The notes under the pieces were generated by a model that had not been told where the DNA came from, did no database searches, and saw only the letters and a list, made by a program, of their open reading frames with translations. A stretch of 64,000 nt of DNA from Gilliamella sp. ESL0443 (GTDB lineage Bacteria > Pseudomonadota > Gammaproteobacteria > Enterobacterales > Orbaceae): NCBI RefSeq assembly GCF_019469165.1, contig NZ_CP048263.1:2232001-2296000 (forward strand), written 5' to 3'. The translations under genes were made by a program, and so were the position numbers. How positions within the stretch are numbered: position 1 is the first letter of the stretch; each line of letters opens with the position of its first letter. Below, one piece after another: positions 1 to 12,324 of this stretch.

Positions 1-2
1 TA

Positions 3-1748
3 CCAGCTAGATTACCCAATATTTTATTGAATGGTACAACCGGCATTGCTGTTGGTATGGCAACTGATATTCCACCACATAATATTCGTGAAGTAGCAAA
101 TGCTGCTATTATGTTAGCAGATAACCCAAAAGCAACACTTAGTGAAGTGATGGCTCACATACAAGGCCCTGACTTTCCAACAGAAGCCGAGATTATTACT
201 GCGCCAGAAGATATTGCTAAAATTTATCAAACTGGACGAGGATCAATCCGCATGCGTGCAGTTTGGAAAAAAGAAGAGGGTGATATTGTTATTACTGATC
301 TTCCTCATCAAGTTTCAGGTGCTAAAATCTTAGAGCAAATTGCTTCGCAAATGCGGGCGAAAAAATTACCATTAATTGAAGATTTACGCGATGAGTCAGA
401 CCATGAAAATCCAACCCGCTTAGTAATTGTCCCAAGATCTAATAGAGTGGATTTAGAGCAAGTTATGAATCATCTATTTGCTACCACGGATCTTGAAAAA
501 AGCTATCGCGTCAATATGAATATGATTGGACTTGATAATCGTCCATCAGTTAAAGGATTAGTTGAAATATTAACTGAATGGTTAGAATATCGACGTTTGA
601 CGGTAACACGTCGATTAAATTATCGTTTAGATAAGATCCTAAAAAGATTACATATTTTAGATGGCTTATTAATTGCGTTTCTAAATATTGATGAAGTTAT
701 TGAAATAATTCGTCATGAAGATGAACCAAAAGAAGAATTAATTAAGCGATTTGCCTTAAGTGAAATACAAGCAGAAGCTATTTTAGAGTTAAAACTTCGT
801 CATTTAGCTAAATTGGAAGAGATGCGTATTAAAGGCGAACAAGCTGATCTTGCTAAAGAACGGGATCAACTACAAGCTCTACTTGCTTCACCAAGAAAAC
901 TCAGTAATTTAATCAAAAAAGAATTGCAAGAAGACGCTGAAAAGTATGGCGACGAACGCCGTTCGCCAATAGTTGAGCGAAGTGAAGCTAAAGCGATCAC
1001 TGAACAAGAATTAACACCTTCTGAACCCGTCACAATTGTATTATCTGAAATGGGATGGGTAAGAGCGGCTAAAGGTCATGACATTGACCCCGTCGGATTA
1101 AGTTATAAAGCAGGCGATAGCTTTAAAGCTGCTGCAAAAGGTAAAAGTAACCAGCCAGTTGTCTTTATCGATTCAACTGGGCGAAGTTATGCTATTGAGC
1201 CAAATACTTTACCATCAGCTCGAGGACAAGGCGAGCCAATTACCGGTAAATTAGCATTACCAGCAGGTGCAACTATTGAACATGTTTTAATGTCAAACGA
1301 TGAAGAACAAAAATTCTTACTTGCTTCTAGTGCCGGATACGGTTTTATTTGTCAATTTAGCGATTTAATTGCGCGTAATCGTAACGGTAAAGCAGTAATT
1401 AATTTATCTAATAATTCAAATGTACTTGCACCGATTGAGATAGTATCAGAGGAAAGCTTGCTTTTATCAATTAGTCAAGCGGGTAGAATGCTTATCTTCC
1501 CGGTGAAAGATTTACCAGAGTTATCTAAAGGTAAAGGAAATAAAATTATCTCATTATCTGCCAGCGATGATAGCCTAGCTTATATGATGCTGATAACGCC
1601 TGAAACCTCACTGACGTTGTATGTTGGTAAACGCAAACTTACGCTTTCTTCTACTGATTTACAAAAATTTAGAGCAGAGCGTGCTCGTAAAGGAACATCA
1701 CTACCGCGTGGATTACAAAAAATCGATCGAATTGAGGTAAACGAATAA
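3..1748 (+). CDS. parC: DNA topoisomerase IV subunit A (5' end outside window)
   Basis: ParC is the DNA-cleaving subunit of topoisomerase IV, which decatenates daughter chromosomes together with ParE. The frame is open from base 3, so the gene runs off the left edge; about 581 residues are visible against about 750 in E. coli, and the N-terminal part with the catalytic tyrosine is missing. The visible part begins in the [18 protein letters not shown] stretch and continues through the coiled-coil region and C-terminal beta-pinwheel repeats. The ending [17 protein letters not shown] is ParC-like rather than GyrA-like, and I see no GyrA box. The TTG at 27 is internal and not the start. djlA follows one base after the stop. 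Confidence 0.95.
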   Translation, partial: PARLPNILLNGTTGIAVGMATDIPPHNIREVANAAIMLADNPKATLSEVMAHIQGPDFPTEAEIITAPEDIAKIYQTGRGSIRMRAVWKKEEGDIVITDLPHQVSGAKILEQIASQMRAKKLPLIEDLRDESDHENPTRLVIVPRSNRVDLEQVMNHLFATTDLEKSYRVNMNMIGLDNRPSVKGLVEILTEWLEYRRLTVTRRLNYRLDKILKRLHILDGLLIAFLNIDEVIEIIRHEDEPKEELIKRFALSEIQAEAILELKLRHLAKLEEMRIKGEQADLAKERDQLQALLASPRKLSNLIKKELQEDAEKYGDERRSPIVERSEAKAITEQELTPSEPVTIVLSEMGWVRAAKGHDIDPVGLSYKAGDSFKAAAKGKSNQPVVFIDSTGRSYAIEPNTLPSARGQGEPITGKLALPAGATIEHVLMSNDEEQKFLLASSAGYGFICQFSDLIARNRNGKAVINLSNNSNVLAPIEIVSEESLLLSISQAGRMLIFPVKDLPELSKGKGNKIISLSASDDSLAYMMLITPETSLTLYVGKRKLTLSSTDLQKFRAERARKGTSLPRGLQKIDRIEVNE

Positions 1749-1749
1749 T

Positions 1750-2589
1750 ATGTCTTTTATCTGGTCCATTATTCTCGGGTTAATACTGAGCTCAGTTTTC
1801 AAATCCGGATGGGGATTTATACTTGGTCTATTAATAGGTCCAATGTTGTATCAAGCATTTGGCAATAGATTAAATGAAAAAAGGACACAATCAAACCCAA
1901 CTTTGTACTTAATTGTTGCTTTTGAAGTATTGGGGCATCTGAGTAAAGCTAAAGGTGTTGTTACCCAAGATGATATTAATCTTGCTCGGCAATTTATGGA
2001 TCGGCTACAACTTGATGCAGCCGGTCGCCAATTAGCCCAAGAGTCATTTAATCGTGGTAAAGCAAGTGATTACCCACTTCGATCGCGTTTACGAGAACTC
2101 TACTTTCAATATCGTTTTAGAAGAAATGTTTTAAATATATTTTGTGAACAATTAATTCAAGCGGCTTTAGTTGATGGTAATTTAGATGAAAAAGAGTCAC
2201 AAATTTTGTTTATTGTTGCTGAAGAATTCCATATTCCTCGCCAACAAATGGTTATATATATTCAGATGATGATGGGAAGCTTTCATTTCCGTCAAGAATA
2301 TTATAATAATCAACAAAATAGTCAATATCAACAAAGCAATAATTATGGCAATTATCAAAACAGTTCTCACCAATCAGATTTGCAAAATGCTTATAGAATT
2401 TTAGGGATAGATTCATCTGCTGATATTCCTGAAATCAAAAAAGCTTATCGCAGGTTAATGAATGAACATCATCCAGATAAATTAGCATCAAAAGGCTTAC
2501 CAAAAGAGATGTTAGAGGCAACCAAAAAGCGAGCACAAGAAATTCAAGCTGCTTACGATCTTATAAAAGCATCTCGTGGATTCAAATAG
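1750..2589 (+). CDS. djlA: DnaJ-like membrane co-chaperone DjlA
   Basis: DjlA is an inner-membrane J-domain protein that stimulates DnaK. The 279 residues begin with one glycine-containing membrane segment (about residues 4-35), continue with a TerB-like helical domain, then a Gln/Asn/Tyr-rich linker (about 185-208), and end with a J domain (about 211-279) carrying the essential HPD motif at 241-243. This is the DjlA domain order. The gene starts one base after the parC stop, and a GAGG ribosome site lies inside the end of parC, so the two are probably co-transcribed and perhaps coupled. The linkage to parC differs from E. coli. Confidence 0.92.
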   Translation: MSFIWSIILGLILSSVFKSGWGFILGLLIGPMLYQAFGNRLNEKRTQSNPTLYLIVAFEVLGHLSKAKGVVTQDDINLARQFMDRLQLDAAGRQLAQESFNRGKASDYPLRSRLRELYFQYRFRRNVLNIFCEQLIQAALVDGNLDEKESQILFIVAEEFHIPRQQMVIYIQMMMGSFHFRQEYYNNQQNSQYQQSNNYGNYQNSSHQSDLQNAYRILGIDSSADIPEIKKAYRRLMNEHHPDKLASKGLPKEMLEATKKRAQEIQAAYDLIKASRGFK

Positions 2590-2600
2590 AGATTATTACT

Positions 2601-4049
2601 ATGATGCATTGGCGCTCAATTATAAGAATTATCGGTTTATTAATATCATTATTGTCGATATTTATGTTAATACCGGCACTAGTCGCATTAATATACCGTG
2701 ATGGTGCTGGCGCAATTTTTGTCCGTTCTTTCTTCGCTGCATTAATTTTAGGAGTATTGTTGTGGTTCCCTAATCGAAATCAGCGTCATGAGTTGAGTAC
2801 TAGGGAAGGTTTTTTCATTGTTGTATTATTCTGGGTAGTTTTAGGTACTATTGGTGCATTTCCATTTCTTTTTGATAATCATATCAATCTTAATTTAACT
2901 ACTGCTTTTTTTGAATCTTTTTCTGGGTTAACAACAACAGGCGCTACAACTATTGTTAATTTAGATCATTTACCTAAGGCCCTTTTATTTTATCGTCAAT
3001 TGCTACAATGGCTTGGGGGAATGGGAATTATCGTACTTGCAGTTGCTATTTTACCATTATTAGGTGTTGGTGGAATGCAGCTCTATCGAGCTGAAATCCC
3101 AGGTCCTCAAAAAGATAGTAAAATGCGTCCCCGCATTGCTGAAACGGCAAAAACATTGTGGTCTATTTATATTTTGCTTACCTCGTTATGCGCAATAAGT
3201 TTGTGGTTTGCTGGAATGAATATCTTCGATGCTATTTCGCATAGTTTTTCGACGATATCGATGGGAGGATTCTCAACTCATGACAGCAATTTAGCTTATT
3301 TTAATAGTCCAGCAATTAACTATATTGTTACTATTTTCCTAATTTTATCTGGTTGTAATTTTGCACTCCATTTTGCCGCATTAAATGGTATTTCACTTAA
3401 AGTTTATTGGCGCGATCAAGAGTTCAGAACGTTTATCTTTATCCTTCTTATTTTAATTGTTATTTGTGCCTTTGTTATCTATTTTTATCAACCACAACGA
3501 AATCTTGGTATTGATAAAATCGTGTTACAAGTCGTGTCGGTTTCTGCAACTGTCGGTTTTACCGTCGATGATATTAATACTTGGCCATCCTCATTACCAA
3601 TCTTTTTATTATGTGCTTCATTTATTGGGGGCTGTGCTGGTTCTACTGGAGGAGGGTTAAAAGTTGTTCGCGTTCTACTATTATTTATGCAAGGTTCACG
3701 TGAATTAAAACGTCTTATACACCCGAATGCAATATATACCTTAAAATTGAATAATCGAGTTGTACCGGAACGAATTATTGAGGCAGTATGGGGATTCTTT
3801 TCTGCCTATGCATTAGTTTTTTTAATTAGTCTATTTATCATTATGGCGTCTGGAATTGATGCAACTGACTCATTTTATATTGTTGCCTCATCATTGAACA
3901 ATTTGGGGGTTGGTCTTGGCAGTGTGAGTGATAATTTTGCGCATGTAAGTGATATGGTTAAATGGGTAATGGTTGTGGACATGTTATTTGGACGACTTGA
4001 AATATTTACCTTATTGGTTTTATTTACACCAACCTTCTGGCGAAGCTAA
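2601..4049 (+). CDS. trkH: Trk potassium uptake channel TrkH
   Basis: TrkH is the membrane pore subunit of the Trk K+ uptake system; it works with the cytoplasmic NAD-binding regulator TrkA, which is not in this window. The 482-residue length is typical. Selectivity-filter segments are readable, including SGLTTTGATT near residue 110 and GGCAGSTGGG near residue 348, within many hydrophobic helices, and the protein ends LFTPTFWRS, almost as in E. coli. An AGAGA ribosome site sits 8 bases before the first ATG; a second ATG directly follows and could also be used. It lies 11 bases after djlA in the same direction. Confidence 0.96.
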   Translation: MMHWRSIIRIIGLLISLLSIFMLIPALVALIYRDGAGAIFVRSFFAALILGVLLWFPNRNQRHELSTREGFFIVVLFWVVLGTIGAFPFLFDNHINLNLTTAFFESFSGLTTTGATTIVNLDHLPKALLFYRQLLQWLGGMGIIVLAVAILPLLGVGGMQLYRAEIPGPQKDSKMRPRIAETAKTLWSIYILLTSLCAISLWFAGMNIFDAISHSFSTISMGGFSTHDSNLAYFNSPAINYIVTIFLILSGCNFALHFAALNGISLKVYWRDQEFRTFIFILLILIVICAFVIYFYQPQRNLGIDKIVLQVVSVSATVGFTVDDINTWPSSLPIFLLCASFIGGCAGSTGGGLKVVRVLLLFMQGSRELKRLIHPNAIYTLKLNNRVVPERIIEAVWGFFSAYALVFLISLFIIMASGIDATDSFYIVASSLNNLGVGLGSVSDNFAHVSDMVKWVMVVDMLFGRLEIFTLLVLFTPTFWRS

Positions 4050-4192
4050 TTTTCACTTAACAATTTAGTGTTAAACCTGGATTTTTTAGAAAAATGGCTA
4101 AAAATATAAATATTTTATTGATTATTTAGTCAATTGCAGACAGAATTACTAAGCAGCATGTGCTGTATTCATTAGAGGTAATCACCTGACAT

Positions 4193-5767
4193 ATGGAATG
4201 GATCATGGATCCTACAATTTGGATTGGTTTATCCACTCTAGTTGTACTTGAAATCGTCCTTGGCATTGATAACATTGTTTTTATTGCCATTCTTGCCGAG
4301 AAACTTCCGCCACAAGAACGAGATAAAGCACGCATTACTGGTCTTGCTTTTGCATTAATTACACGAATATTGTTATTAATGTTTACTGGTTGGTTAGTTA
4401 CACTCACTACCCCTCTATTTTCTATATCCGGAATCAGTTTCAATGCTAGGCAATTGATAATGTTGCTTGGTGGTATATTTTTGCTTTTCAAAGCCACAAT
4501 GGAACTCAATGAACGCTTAGAAGGCGCTTCACATGAAGATGGTAAACCCAAAAAGACTTCACATTTTTGGACTGTTGTCGCTCAAATCGTTGTACTTGAT
4601 GCCGTATTTTCACTCGACTCAGTAATTACTGCAGTGGGTATGGTTGAACATATTCCAGTAATGATTATTGCTGTTTGTATTGCTATTTGTATCATGATGG
4701 TAGCAAGTAAACCATTGGCCTATTTTGTTAACTCCCATCCAACGATTGTTATTTTATGTTTAAGTTTTTTACTTATGATTGGTTTTAGTTTGGTTGCCGA
4801 AGGTTTTGGGTTTATTATTCCAAAAGGCTACCTATATGCAGCTATTGGTTTCTCAATTATGATTGAGTTTTTTAATCAATTAGCTATATTCAATCGCCGA
4901 AAAGCATTAAACAAAAAACCATTACGTGAACGCACCGCTGAAGCGATTTTACATTTACTCAAAGGCGATGCAGAAGAAGATCCCGAAACTCACAATATTG
5001 ATGTTGTTTCTGATAATAATAAGAAAACATCAGTATTTAATCATCAAGAATTAAACATGGTCGAGCGAGTGTTAGGATTGGCTCAACGTTCAGTTAGTAG
5101 CATCATGACCTCACGATTAAATGTTGATATGGTCAATATAAATGATGATCGTGAGGTGATATTAAAAGAGATATTTGATAATCCTCATTCACGTTTAGTC
5201 GTAACGGATAATGCTTCAATTGATGAACCATTAGGCATTATTCAAGTTAATGATCTATTGAAAGATGTTTTACAAGATAAACAGCATATTGATATTAACT
5301 CTTTAATAAAGCAGCCATTAATTTTCCCTGAAACGGTATCTTTACTTGTCGCACTGGAACAATTCAAAAAAGCGAAAACCCATTTTGCGTTTGTGGTTGA
5401 TGAATTTGGTTCAATGCAAGGAGTTGTGTCTGTTACTGACATTATTGAAACCATTGCTGGTGATTTCCCAACTGAAGAAGAGGAAATTGATGCCAAACAC
5501 GATATTCAATGTATTGATGATAACAGTTGGATTGCTAATGGTTACATCCCTGTAGAAGAATTAGTAAGGTATGTTCCTATACCAATAGATGATAAGCGAG
5601 AATACCATACTCTTGCTGGATTGTTGATGGAAAAAGCCCAACATTTACTTAATGTCGGTGAAACAATACAAATTGGCGATTATTTATTTGAAGTTGCCGA
5701 AATTGAAAGTCACCGTATTTTAAAAGTGAAAATCACTAAGAATAAATTAGATATATTAAAGAACTAG
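4193..5767 (+). CDS. yegH: TerC-family membrane protein with CBS and CorC domains (YegH-like)
   Basis: This 524-residue protein matches the YegH/YoaE architecture. It has a TerC-type membrane domain (about residues 10-240, with [19 protein letters not shown] and [19 protein letters not shown] carrying the conserved acidic residues), a CBS pair (about 300-420), and a C-terminal CorC/HlyC domain (about 435-515). TerC proteins are linked to metal handling, and some relatives export Mn2+ or Ca2+, but the substrate of YegH is not established. An AGAGG is rather far (about 14 bases) from this ATG; an in-frame ATG at 4205 is possible, but the MEWI start aligns with E. coli. Confidence 0.9.
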   Translation: MEWIMDPTIWIGLSTLVVLEIVLGIDNIVFIAILAEKLPPQERDKARITGLAFALITRILLLMFTGWLVTLTTPLFSISGISFNARQLIMLLGGIFLLFKATMELNERLEGASHEDGKPKKTSHFWTVVAQIVVLDAVFSLDSVITAVGMVEHIPVMIIAVCIAICIMMVASKPLAYFVNSHPTIVILCLSFLLMIGFSLVAEGFGFIIPKGYLYAAIGFSIMIEFFNQLAIFNRRKALNKKPLRERTAEAILHLLKGDAEEDPETHNIDVVSDNNKKTSVFNHQELNMVERVLGLAQRSVSSIMTSRLNVDMVNINDDREVILKEIFDNPHSRLVVTDNASIDEPLGIIQVNDLLKDVLQDKQHIDINSLIKQPLIFPETVSLLVALEQFKKAKTHFAFVVDEFGSMQGVVSVTDIIETIAGDFPTEEEEIDAKHDIQCIDDNSWIANGYIPVEELVRYVPIPIDDKREYHTLAGLLMEKAQHLLNVGETIQIGDYLFEVAEIESHRILKVKITKNKLDILKN

Positions 5768-5786
5768 GTTAGTAATATTCTACCCA

Positions 5787-5817
5787 TTGTTTAGCTCATC
5801 TCAAATGAGCTAAACAA
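5787..5817 (+). terminator. Hairpin downstream of yegH
   Basis: A 13-bp perfect inverted repeat (5787-5799 with 5805-5817, core GTTTAGCTCAT) has a 5-base loop and lies 20 bases after the yegH stop. There is no clean T-run after it, so it may be a weak terminator or an mRNA-end stabiliser. Confidence 0.5.
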
Positions 5818-5885
5818 CTATTTTAGAGGTAAGTTATAAAAATTATCTATCAATTACTAAACGATATTCTTAATATGAATAACGC

Positions 5886-5913
5886 TTGACCAAAATAAAT
5901 TACAGGCAATAAT
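5886..5913 (+). promoter_or_regulatory. Candidate sigma70 promoter for the purine permease
   Basis: TTGACC (5886-5891) and AATAAT (5908-5913) are separated by 16 bases. If used, the transcript carries a leader of about 125 nt before the permease start. I see no purine-riboswitch core or PurR box in that leader. Confidence 0.4.
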
Positions 5914-6043
5914 AGCGCTGTGTTTTTTCGTTTTTTGAGATATGAAGTGATAACTTTGTATCTTTTTTATTTTTACTGCAAAATAAATTAGGTAAAAATA
6001 AAGGTTATATCGATTACTATCAAACTAAATTGGGCTTTAACTT

Positions 6044-7354
6044 ATGAATTCACTATTCGAAAAAATTTTTCAACTGAAAGAGAAGAAAACCACAATCAGT
6101 ACAGAGGTTATAGCAGGCTGTACAACTTTTCTAACCATGGTTTATATTATCTTTGTTAACCCTTCTATCTTATCTGTAACTGGCATGGACAAATCAGCAG
6201 TTTTTGTTCTAACGTGCGTCGTAACAGCTTTTGCTACTATTTTAATGGGGCTGTTTGCCAATCTACCGATTGCTTTAGCTCCAGCTATGGGACTCAATGT
6301 TTTCTTTGCCTATGGAATATGCGGTGCTATGGGCTATTCTTGGCAAGTGGGTATGGGGGCAATATTTTGGGGCTCATTAATCTTTTTTGCATTATCATTA
6401 TTTAAAGTTCGCCATTGGTTAATTGAACATATTCCGCAATGTTTGCGAGCAGGTATAAGTGCTGGTATTGGACTATTTATTGCTTTTATGGGATTTCAAA
6501 ATATGGGAATTGTGGTCGCATCACCAGAAACATTACTAACCTTAGGCAATATCTTATCACTTAAAGTATTATTAGGTTCACTAGGATTTTTTATTATAAT
6601 AATTCTAGCAACTCGTAATTTCCATGCGGCTGTACTAGTTTCAATTCTTGTTGTTACCTTACTTGCACTTTGGCTTGATCCTAATATTAGTTATCAAGGA
6701 ATTGCATCAGTTCCACCAAGTGTTAGCAGTGTTGTTGGTCATGTCGATCTAGCTGGTTCACTTAATGTGGGTATTATGGGTGTTATTTTTTCAGTTATGA
6801 TTGTAAGCCTATTTGATTCTTCCGGAACAATTTTAGCTTTAACCGACAAAGCAGGAATTTCTGACGAAAAAGGGCGTTTCCCTAAAATGCGTCAAGCTTT
6901 ATTAATCGATAGTTTTAGTTCTTCACTTGGTGGTTTATTTGGAACTTCATCAGTACTAACTTATATTGAAAGTTCTGCTGGTATTTCAGTTGGTGGGCGT
7001 ACAGGTTTAACTGCAGTTGTAGTTGGATTATTATTTTTATTAATGACCTTTTTATCGCCTTTAGCCCATTTAGTTCCACCTTATGCGACATCTGGTGCTT
7101 TAATATTTGTTGGAATCTTAATGGTTTCAAGTTTAATGAAAGTTAATTGGTCTGATTTAACTGATGCAACACCAGCATTTATTACCGCATTAATGATGCC
7201 TTTCGCTTTTGCTATTACCGAAGGTGTAGCACTTGGTTTTATCTCTTACGTTGTGTTAAAAACATTAACTGGTAAATTTAAAGAATTAAATCTTTGCGTC
7301 ATTATTTTTGCCCTTCTATTTGCATTAAAATTTATCTTTATCGATCATCATTAA
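6044..7354 (+). CDS. NCS2/AzgA-family purine permease
   Basis: A 436-residue, highly hydrophobic transporter of the NCS2 AzgA-like branch, which includes the E. coli adenine and hypoxanthine/guanine permeases AdeP, AdeQ, GhxP and GhxQ. These are inner-membrane proton symporters for purine bases. Family features are the N-terminal TEVIAGCTTFLTMVYIIFVNP, the APAMGLNVFFAYGI helix (about residues 77-90) and the SLFDSSGTILALTDKAG segment (about 256-272). Which base it carries cannot be told from sequence alone. The ribosome site is poor (CTTTAACTT before ATG), and the leader is long and T-rich. It is an isolated transcription unit. Confidence 0.88.
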   Translation: MNSLFEKIFQLKEKKTTISTEVIAGCTTFLTMVYIIFVNPSILSVTGMDKSAVFVLTCVVTAFATILMGLFANLPIALAPAMGLNVFFAYGICGAMGYSWQVGMGAIFWGSLIFFALSLFKVRHWLIEHIPQCLRAGISAGIGLFIAFMGFQNMGIVVASPETLLTLGNILSLKVLLGSLGFFIIIILATRNFHAAVLVSILVVTLLALWLDPNISYQGIASVPPSVSSVVGHVDLAGSLNVGIMGVIFSVMIVSLFDSSGTILALTDKAGISDEKGRFPKMRQALLIDSFSSSLGGLFGTSSVLTYIESSAGISVGGRTGLTAVVVGLLFLLMTFLSPLAHLVPPYATSGALIFVGILMVSSLMKVNWSDLTDATPAFITALMMPFAFAITEGVALGFISYVVLKTLTGKFKELNLCVIIFALLFALKFIFIDHH

Positions 7355-7358
7355 TTTT

Positions 7359-7386
7359 TTTCCCATCGGTTAGTTCCGGTGGGAAA
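7359..7386 (+). terminator. Hairpin downstream of the permease gene
   Basis: TTTCCCATCGG (7359-7369) pairs with CCGGTGGGAAA (7376-7386) with one G-T wobble, five bases after the permease stop. The following tail is only ATTT, so termination may be incomplete. Confidence 0.5.
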
Positions 7387-7482
7387 ATTTAACTGAAAAA
7401 TATTATTATTAATTTATTAGTAATAATAGGGTTAAAAATAGCAATTCATAATATTAGATTCCTCCTTAACTAAAGCAAAAAC

Positions 7483-7511
7483 TTGACATTATATCTATTG
7501 AGGTCTAGAAT
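7483..7511 (+). promoter_or_regulatory. str operon promoter
   Basis: A consensus TTGACA (7483-7488), a 17-base spacer and TAGAAT (7506-7511) precede rpsL. The bases after the -10 (CTTGCGACCC) look like the GC-rich discriminator of stringently controlled promoters. The leader of about 97 nt contains CCCAAA and TTTGGG blocks that can pair. Confidence 0.8.
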
Positions 7512-7596
7512 CTTGCGACCCAAAACTTATATACATAGGCTTTGGGCTACAGTTATTAATTACGTATCTAAAAAGCAATTTTTAAATTTATTTTAA

Positions 7597-7989
<393 letters not shown>

Positions 7990-8089
7990 TGGAACTCCGT
8001 TAAGTAAGGCCAAACTATAATAATTCCATTTAACTCATTTGAGTTTTGGGTAAACCTGAAAATTTATAACATATAAACGGAGTATTCCA

Positions 8090-8560
8090 ATGCCACGTCG
8101 TCATGTTGTCGGTCAAAGAAAAATTTTACCTGATCCGAAATTCGGTTCAGATTTGCTGGCGAAATTTGTAAATATTTTAATGATAGATGGTAAAAAATCT
8201 ATCGCAGAATCAATCGTATATTCAGCTCTTGATAAATTAGCTGAGCGTAGTGGAAAAGACCACTTAGCAGCTTTTGAAGTTGCATTAGATAACGTAAGAC
8301 CAACTGTAGAAGTTAAGTCTCGTCGCGTTGGTGGTTCTACATACCAAGTTCCTGTTGAAGTGCGTCCAGTTCGTCGTAATGCACTTGCAATGCGTTGGAT
8401 TGTAGATGCTGCACGTAAACGTGGCGATAAATCAATGGCGTTACGCCTAGCGAATGAACTTATGGATGCTTTTGAAAACAAAGGCACTGCTGTGAAAAAA
8501 CGCGAAGATGTTCATCGTATGGCTGAAGCTAATAGAGCGTTTGCACACTATCGTTGGTAA
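8090..8560 (+). CDS. rpsG: 30S ribosomal protein S7
   Basis: S7 nucleates assembly of the 30S head by binding the 3' major domain of 16S rRNA, and in E. coli it represses its own operon. The 156-residue protein starts [21 protein letters not shown], has the helical core [16 protein letters not shown], and ends [19 protein letters not shown], all standard. A strong CGGAG site lies upstream. It is the second gene of the str operon. A near-perfect hairpin (8593-8620) follows it before fusA. Confidence 0.98.
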   Translation: MPRRHVVGQRKILPDPKFGSDLLAKFVNILMIDGKKSIAESIVYSALDKLAERSGKDHLAAFEVALDNVRPTVEVKSRRVGGSTYQVPVEVRPVRRNALAMRWIVDAARKRGDKSMALRLANELMDAFENKGTAVKKREDVHRMAEANRAFAHYRW

Positions 8561-8592
8561 TCTTTCCACTGATATTAAGTGGCTTGAAATTA

Positions 8593-8620
8593 GACTGGCA
8601 GCACATATCTACTGTCAGTC
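8593..8620 (+). terminator. Intercistronic hairpin between rpsG and fusA
   Basis: GACTGGCAG (8593-8601) pairs with CTGTCAGTC (8612-8620) with one wobble and a 10-base loop. There is no T-run, so it is more likely an attenuating or processing hairpin than a full terminator. Confidence 0.4.
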
Positions 8621-8669
8621 AACCTAAATGATATTTTATTAAGCAAACGATTCTAAATAGAGGATTAAT

Positions 8670-10775
8670 ATGGCTCGTACAACCCCTATAGCACGCTACC
8701 GTAATATCGGTATCAGTGCACATATTGACGCAGGTAAAACAACAACTACCGAACGTATTTTGTTTTATACTGGTGTAAGTCACAAAATTGGTGAGGTTCA
8801 TGATGGCGCAGCTACCATGGACTGGATGGAACAAGAACAAGAACGTGGTATTACTATTACTTCAGCAGCGACAACTGCATTCTGGTCAGGTATGGGACAA
8901 CAATTTGAACCACACCGTATCAATATCATCGACACCCCGGGACACGTTGACTTCACAATCGAAGTTGAACGTTCTATGCGTGTTCTTGATGGTGCAGTAA
9001 TGGTTTACTGTGCGGTTGGTGGTGTTCAACCTCAATCAGAAACAGTATGGCGCCAAGCTAACAAATATAAAGTTCCTCGTATCGCATTTGTAAACAAAAT
9101 GGACCGTATGGGTGCTAACTTCTTACGTGTGGTTGAACAAATCAAAACACGTTTAGCGGCAGTGCCTGTTCCATTAGTATTACCAATCGGTGCTGAAGAA
9201 GGCTTTACTGGTGTTGTTGATTTACTTAAACGTAAAGCAATTAACTGGAATGATGCTGACCAAGGTACAACCTTTACTTATGAAGATGTGCCAGCTGACA
9301 TGGTTGAGCAAGTTGAAGAATGGCGTGCAAACTTAATCGAAGCTGCAGCAGAAGCTAACGAAGAGTTAATGGAAAAATACCTAGGTGGTGATGAGTTAAC
9401 TGAAGAAGAAGTTAAAAAAGCACTACGTGAACGCGTACTTGCTAACGAAATCATCTTGGTAACATGTGGTAGTGCATTTAAAAATAAAGGCGTTCAGTTC
9501 ATGCTTGACGCAGTTATTGAGTATCTACCTGCTCCAACTGATGTCCCTGCGATTAAAGGTGAATTACAAAATGGTGAACCAGCAGAACGTCATTCAAGTG
9601 ATGATGAACCATTTGCTGCACTTGCATTTAAAATTGCAACTGACCCATTTGTTGGTAACTTAACCTTCTTCCGCGTTTACTCTGGTGTAGTTAACTCTGG
9701 TGACTCAGTTCTTAACTCAGTTAAAGATCGTAAAGAACGCTTTGGTCGTATCGTACAGATGCATGCGAACAAACGTGAAGAAATCAAAGAAGTTCGTGCG
9801 GGTGACATTGCAGCAGCAATCGGTCTTAAAGATGTCACAACTGGTGATACGCTTTGTGCTGAAAATTCACCAATTATTCTTGAAAGAATGGAATTCCCTG
9901 AGCCAGTTATCTCGGTTGCAGTAGAACCTAAAACTAAAGCTGACCAAGAAAAAATGGGTATTGCTTTAGGTCGTTTGGCAAAAGAAGATCCATCATTCCG
10001 TGTATGGACTGATGAAGAATCAAACCAAACTATCATTGCTGGTATGGGTGAATTACATCTTGAAATCATCGTAGACCGTATGAAACGTGAATTTAACGTT
10101 GAAGCGAATGTAGGTAAACCACAAGTTGCTTACCGTGAAACAATTCGTACAACAGTTAAAGATATCGAAGGTAAACATGCAAAACAATCTGGTGGTCGTG
10201 GTCAATACGGTCATGTTGTTATCGACTTGTATCCATTAGAAGCGGGCGGTGCTGGTTACGAATTTGTTAACGAAATCAAAGGTGGGGTAATTCCTGGTGA
10301 ATTTATTCCAGCAGTTGATAAAGGTATCCAAGAGCAATTGAAATCAGGTCCTTTAGCTGGCTATCCGGTAGTGGATCTTGGTGTGCGTTTACATTTTGGT
10401 TCTTACCATGATGTCGACTCATCCGAAATTGCCTTTAAACTTGCCGCATCAATGGCATTTAAAGAAGGCTTCATGAAAGCTAAACCTGTGCTTTTAGAAC
10501 CAATTATGAAAGTAGAAGTTGAAACCCCTGAAGATTATATGGGTGACGTTATCGGTGACTTAAACCGTCGTCGTGGTATGATCGAAGGTATGGAAGATAC
10601 TGCAACTGGTAAAACAGTTAAAGCACAAGTTCCACTTTCTGAAATGTTTGGTTATGCGACAGACCTTCGTTCACAAACACAAGGTCGTGCTTCTTACTCT
10701 ATGGAGTTCTTGAAGTATAACGAAGCACCTTCAAACATCGTAACAGCAATTATTGAAGCTCGTAAAGCGAAATAA
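8670..10775 (+). CDS. fusA: Elongation factor G
   Basis: EF-G is the GTPase that drives ribosomal translocation and, with ribosome recycling factor, splits ribosomes. At 701 residues it has the full five-domain layout. The G domain carries [15 protein letters not shown] (P-loop, about residues 17-31), the RGITI switch I stretch, DTPGHVDF (G3) and NKMD (G4). Domain IV includes GGRGQYGHV, and domain V runs to the end. AGAGGA lies 7 bases before the start. It is the third gene of the str operon, with tuf 68 bases downstream. Frr, its recycling partner, is encoded at 20.6 kb. Confidence 0.98.
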   Translation: MARTTPIARYRNIGISAHIDAGKTTTTERILFYTGVSHKIGEVHDGAATMDWMEQEQERGITITSAATTAFWSGMGQQFEPHRINIIDTPGHVDFTIEVERSMRVLDGAVMVYCAVGGVQPQSETVWRQANKYKVPRIAFVNKMDRMGANFLRVVEQIKTRLAAVPVPLVLPIGAEEGFTGVVDLLKRKAINWNDADQGTTFTYEDVPADMVEQVEEWRANLIEAAAEANEELMEKYLGGDELTEEEVKKALRERVLANEIILVTCGSAFKNKGVQFMLDAVIEYLPAPTDVPAIKGELQNGEPAERHSSDDEPFAALAFKIATDPFVGNLTFFRVYSGVVNSGDSVLNSVKDRKERFGRIVQMHANKREEIKEVRAGDIAAAIGLKDVTTGDTLCAENSPIILERMEFPEPVISVAVEPKTKADQEKMGIALGRLAKEDPSFRVWTDEESNQTIIAGMGELHLEIIVDRMKREFNVEANVGKPQVAYRETIRTTVKDIEGKHAKQSGGRGQYGHVVIDLYPLEAGGAGYEFVNEIKGGVIPGEFIPAVDKGIQEQLKSGPLAGYPVVDLGVRLHFGSYHDVDSSEIAFKLAASMAFKEGFMKAKPVLLEPIMKVEVETPEDYMGDVIGDLNRRRGMIEGMEDTATGKTVKAQVPLSEMFGYATDLRSQTQGRASYSMEFLKYNEAPSNIVTAIIEARKAK

Positions 10776-10796
10776 TTATTTATATAAATAAAGTAA

Positions 10797-10822
10797 CACT
10801 TCCCTACAAAATTAGGGAAGTG
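10797..10822 (+). terminator. Intercistronic hairpin between fusA and tuf
   Basis: A perfect 10-bp stem (CACTTCCCTA 10797-10806, TAGGGAAGTG 10813-10822) has a 6-base loop and is followed by ATTTAAT. It could lower or process read-through into tuf, or separate tuf transcripts. Confidence 0.45.
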
Positions 10823-10831
10823 ATTTAATAA

Positions 10832-12028
<1,197 letters not shown>

Positions 12029-12040
12029 TTATAGCTAACT

Positions 12041-12102
12041 ATAAAGAGCATCTTAATGCTCTTTATTTCAGCAAAAAAGGCGCATATATTTGCGTCTTTT
12101 TT
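12041..12102 (+). terminator. Double terminator after tuf
   Basis: Two hairpins lie in series. ATAAAGAGCAT (12041-12051) pairs perfectly with 12056-12066. Then AAAAAAGGCGCA (12073-12084) pairs with TGCGTCTTTTTT (12091-12102) and runs into a T-rich tail. The second has the full intrinsic-terminator form. Confidence 0.85.
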
Positions 12103-12150
12103 ATTTTCTATATCGTTAATACAGCTGTTTAACAGGTAATTTAAACCTTT

Positions 12151-12324
12151 TTAATTAGGTGAATGACTAACATTTACCAAATTCAAAGTAACACCATTGC
12201 AAAATGCAATCTCAGCTTCTCCACTCGCCGCTGCCAATACTTTTACATCCAAAAAATCAGCAATTGCTAGCTTTATGCCACAGTTAAACAAAAAATATTC
12301 ATCACAATTGATATAGTCAGTCAT
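12151..12324 (-). CDS. Unrecognised 57-residue reading frame (possible remnant)
   Basis: An ATG-started frame of 57 codons opposes tuf in an otherwise gene-free stretch. The composition looks protein-like (it includes LAIADFLDVKVLAAASGEAE), but there is no clear ribosome site, and a stop codon lies 12 codons before the ATG. I do not recognise a family. It could be a small gene, the tail of a lost gene, or chance. Confidence 0.3.
   Translation of the reverse strand: MTDYINCDEYFLFNCGIKLAIADFLDVKVLAAASGEAEIAFCNGVTLNLVNVSHSPN

Noticed and set aside
4126-4551. 141-codon frame on the minus strand inside yegH
   Set aside because: It is antisense to the strongly conserved TerC domain and has no recognisable family.
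8113-8487. 124-codon minus-strand frame across rpsG
   Set aside because: Shadow of a highly conserved ribosomal gene; composition is a by-product of rpsG codons.
9677-10069. 130-codon minus-strand frame in fusA
   Set aside because: Antisense shadow of EF-G with no ribosome site or family.
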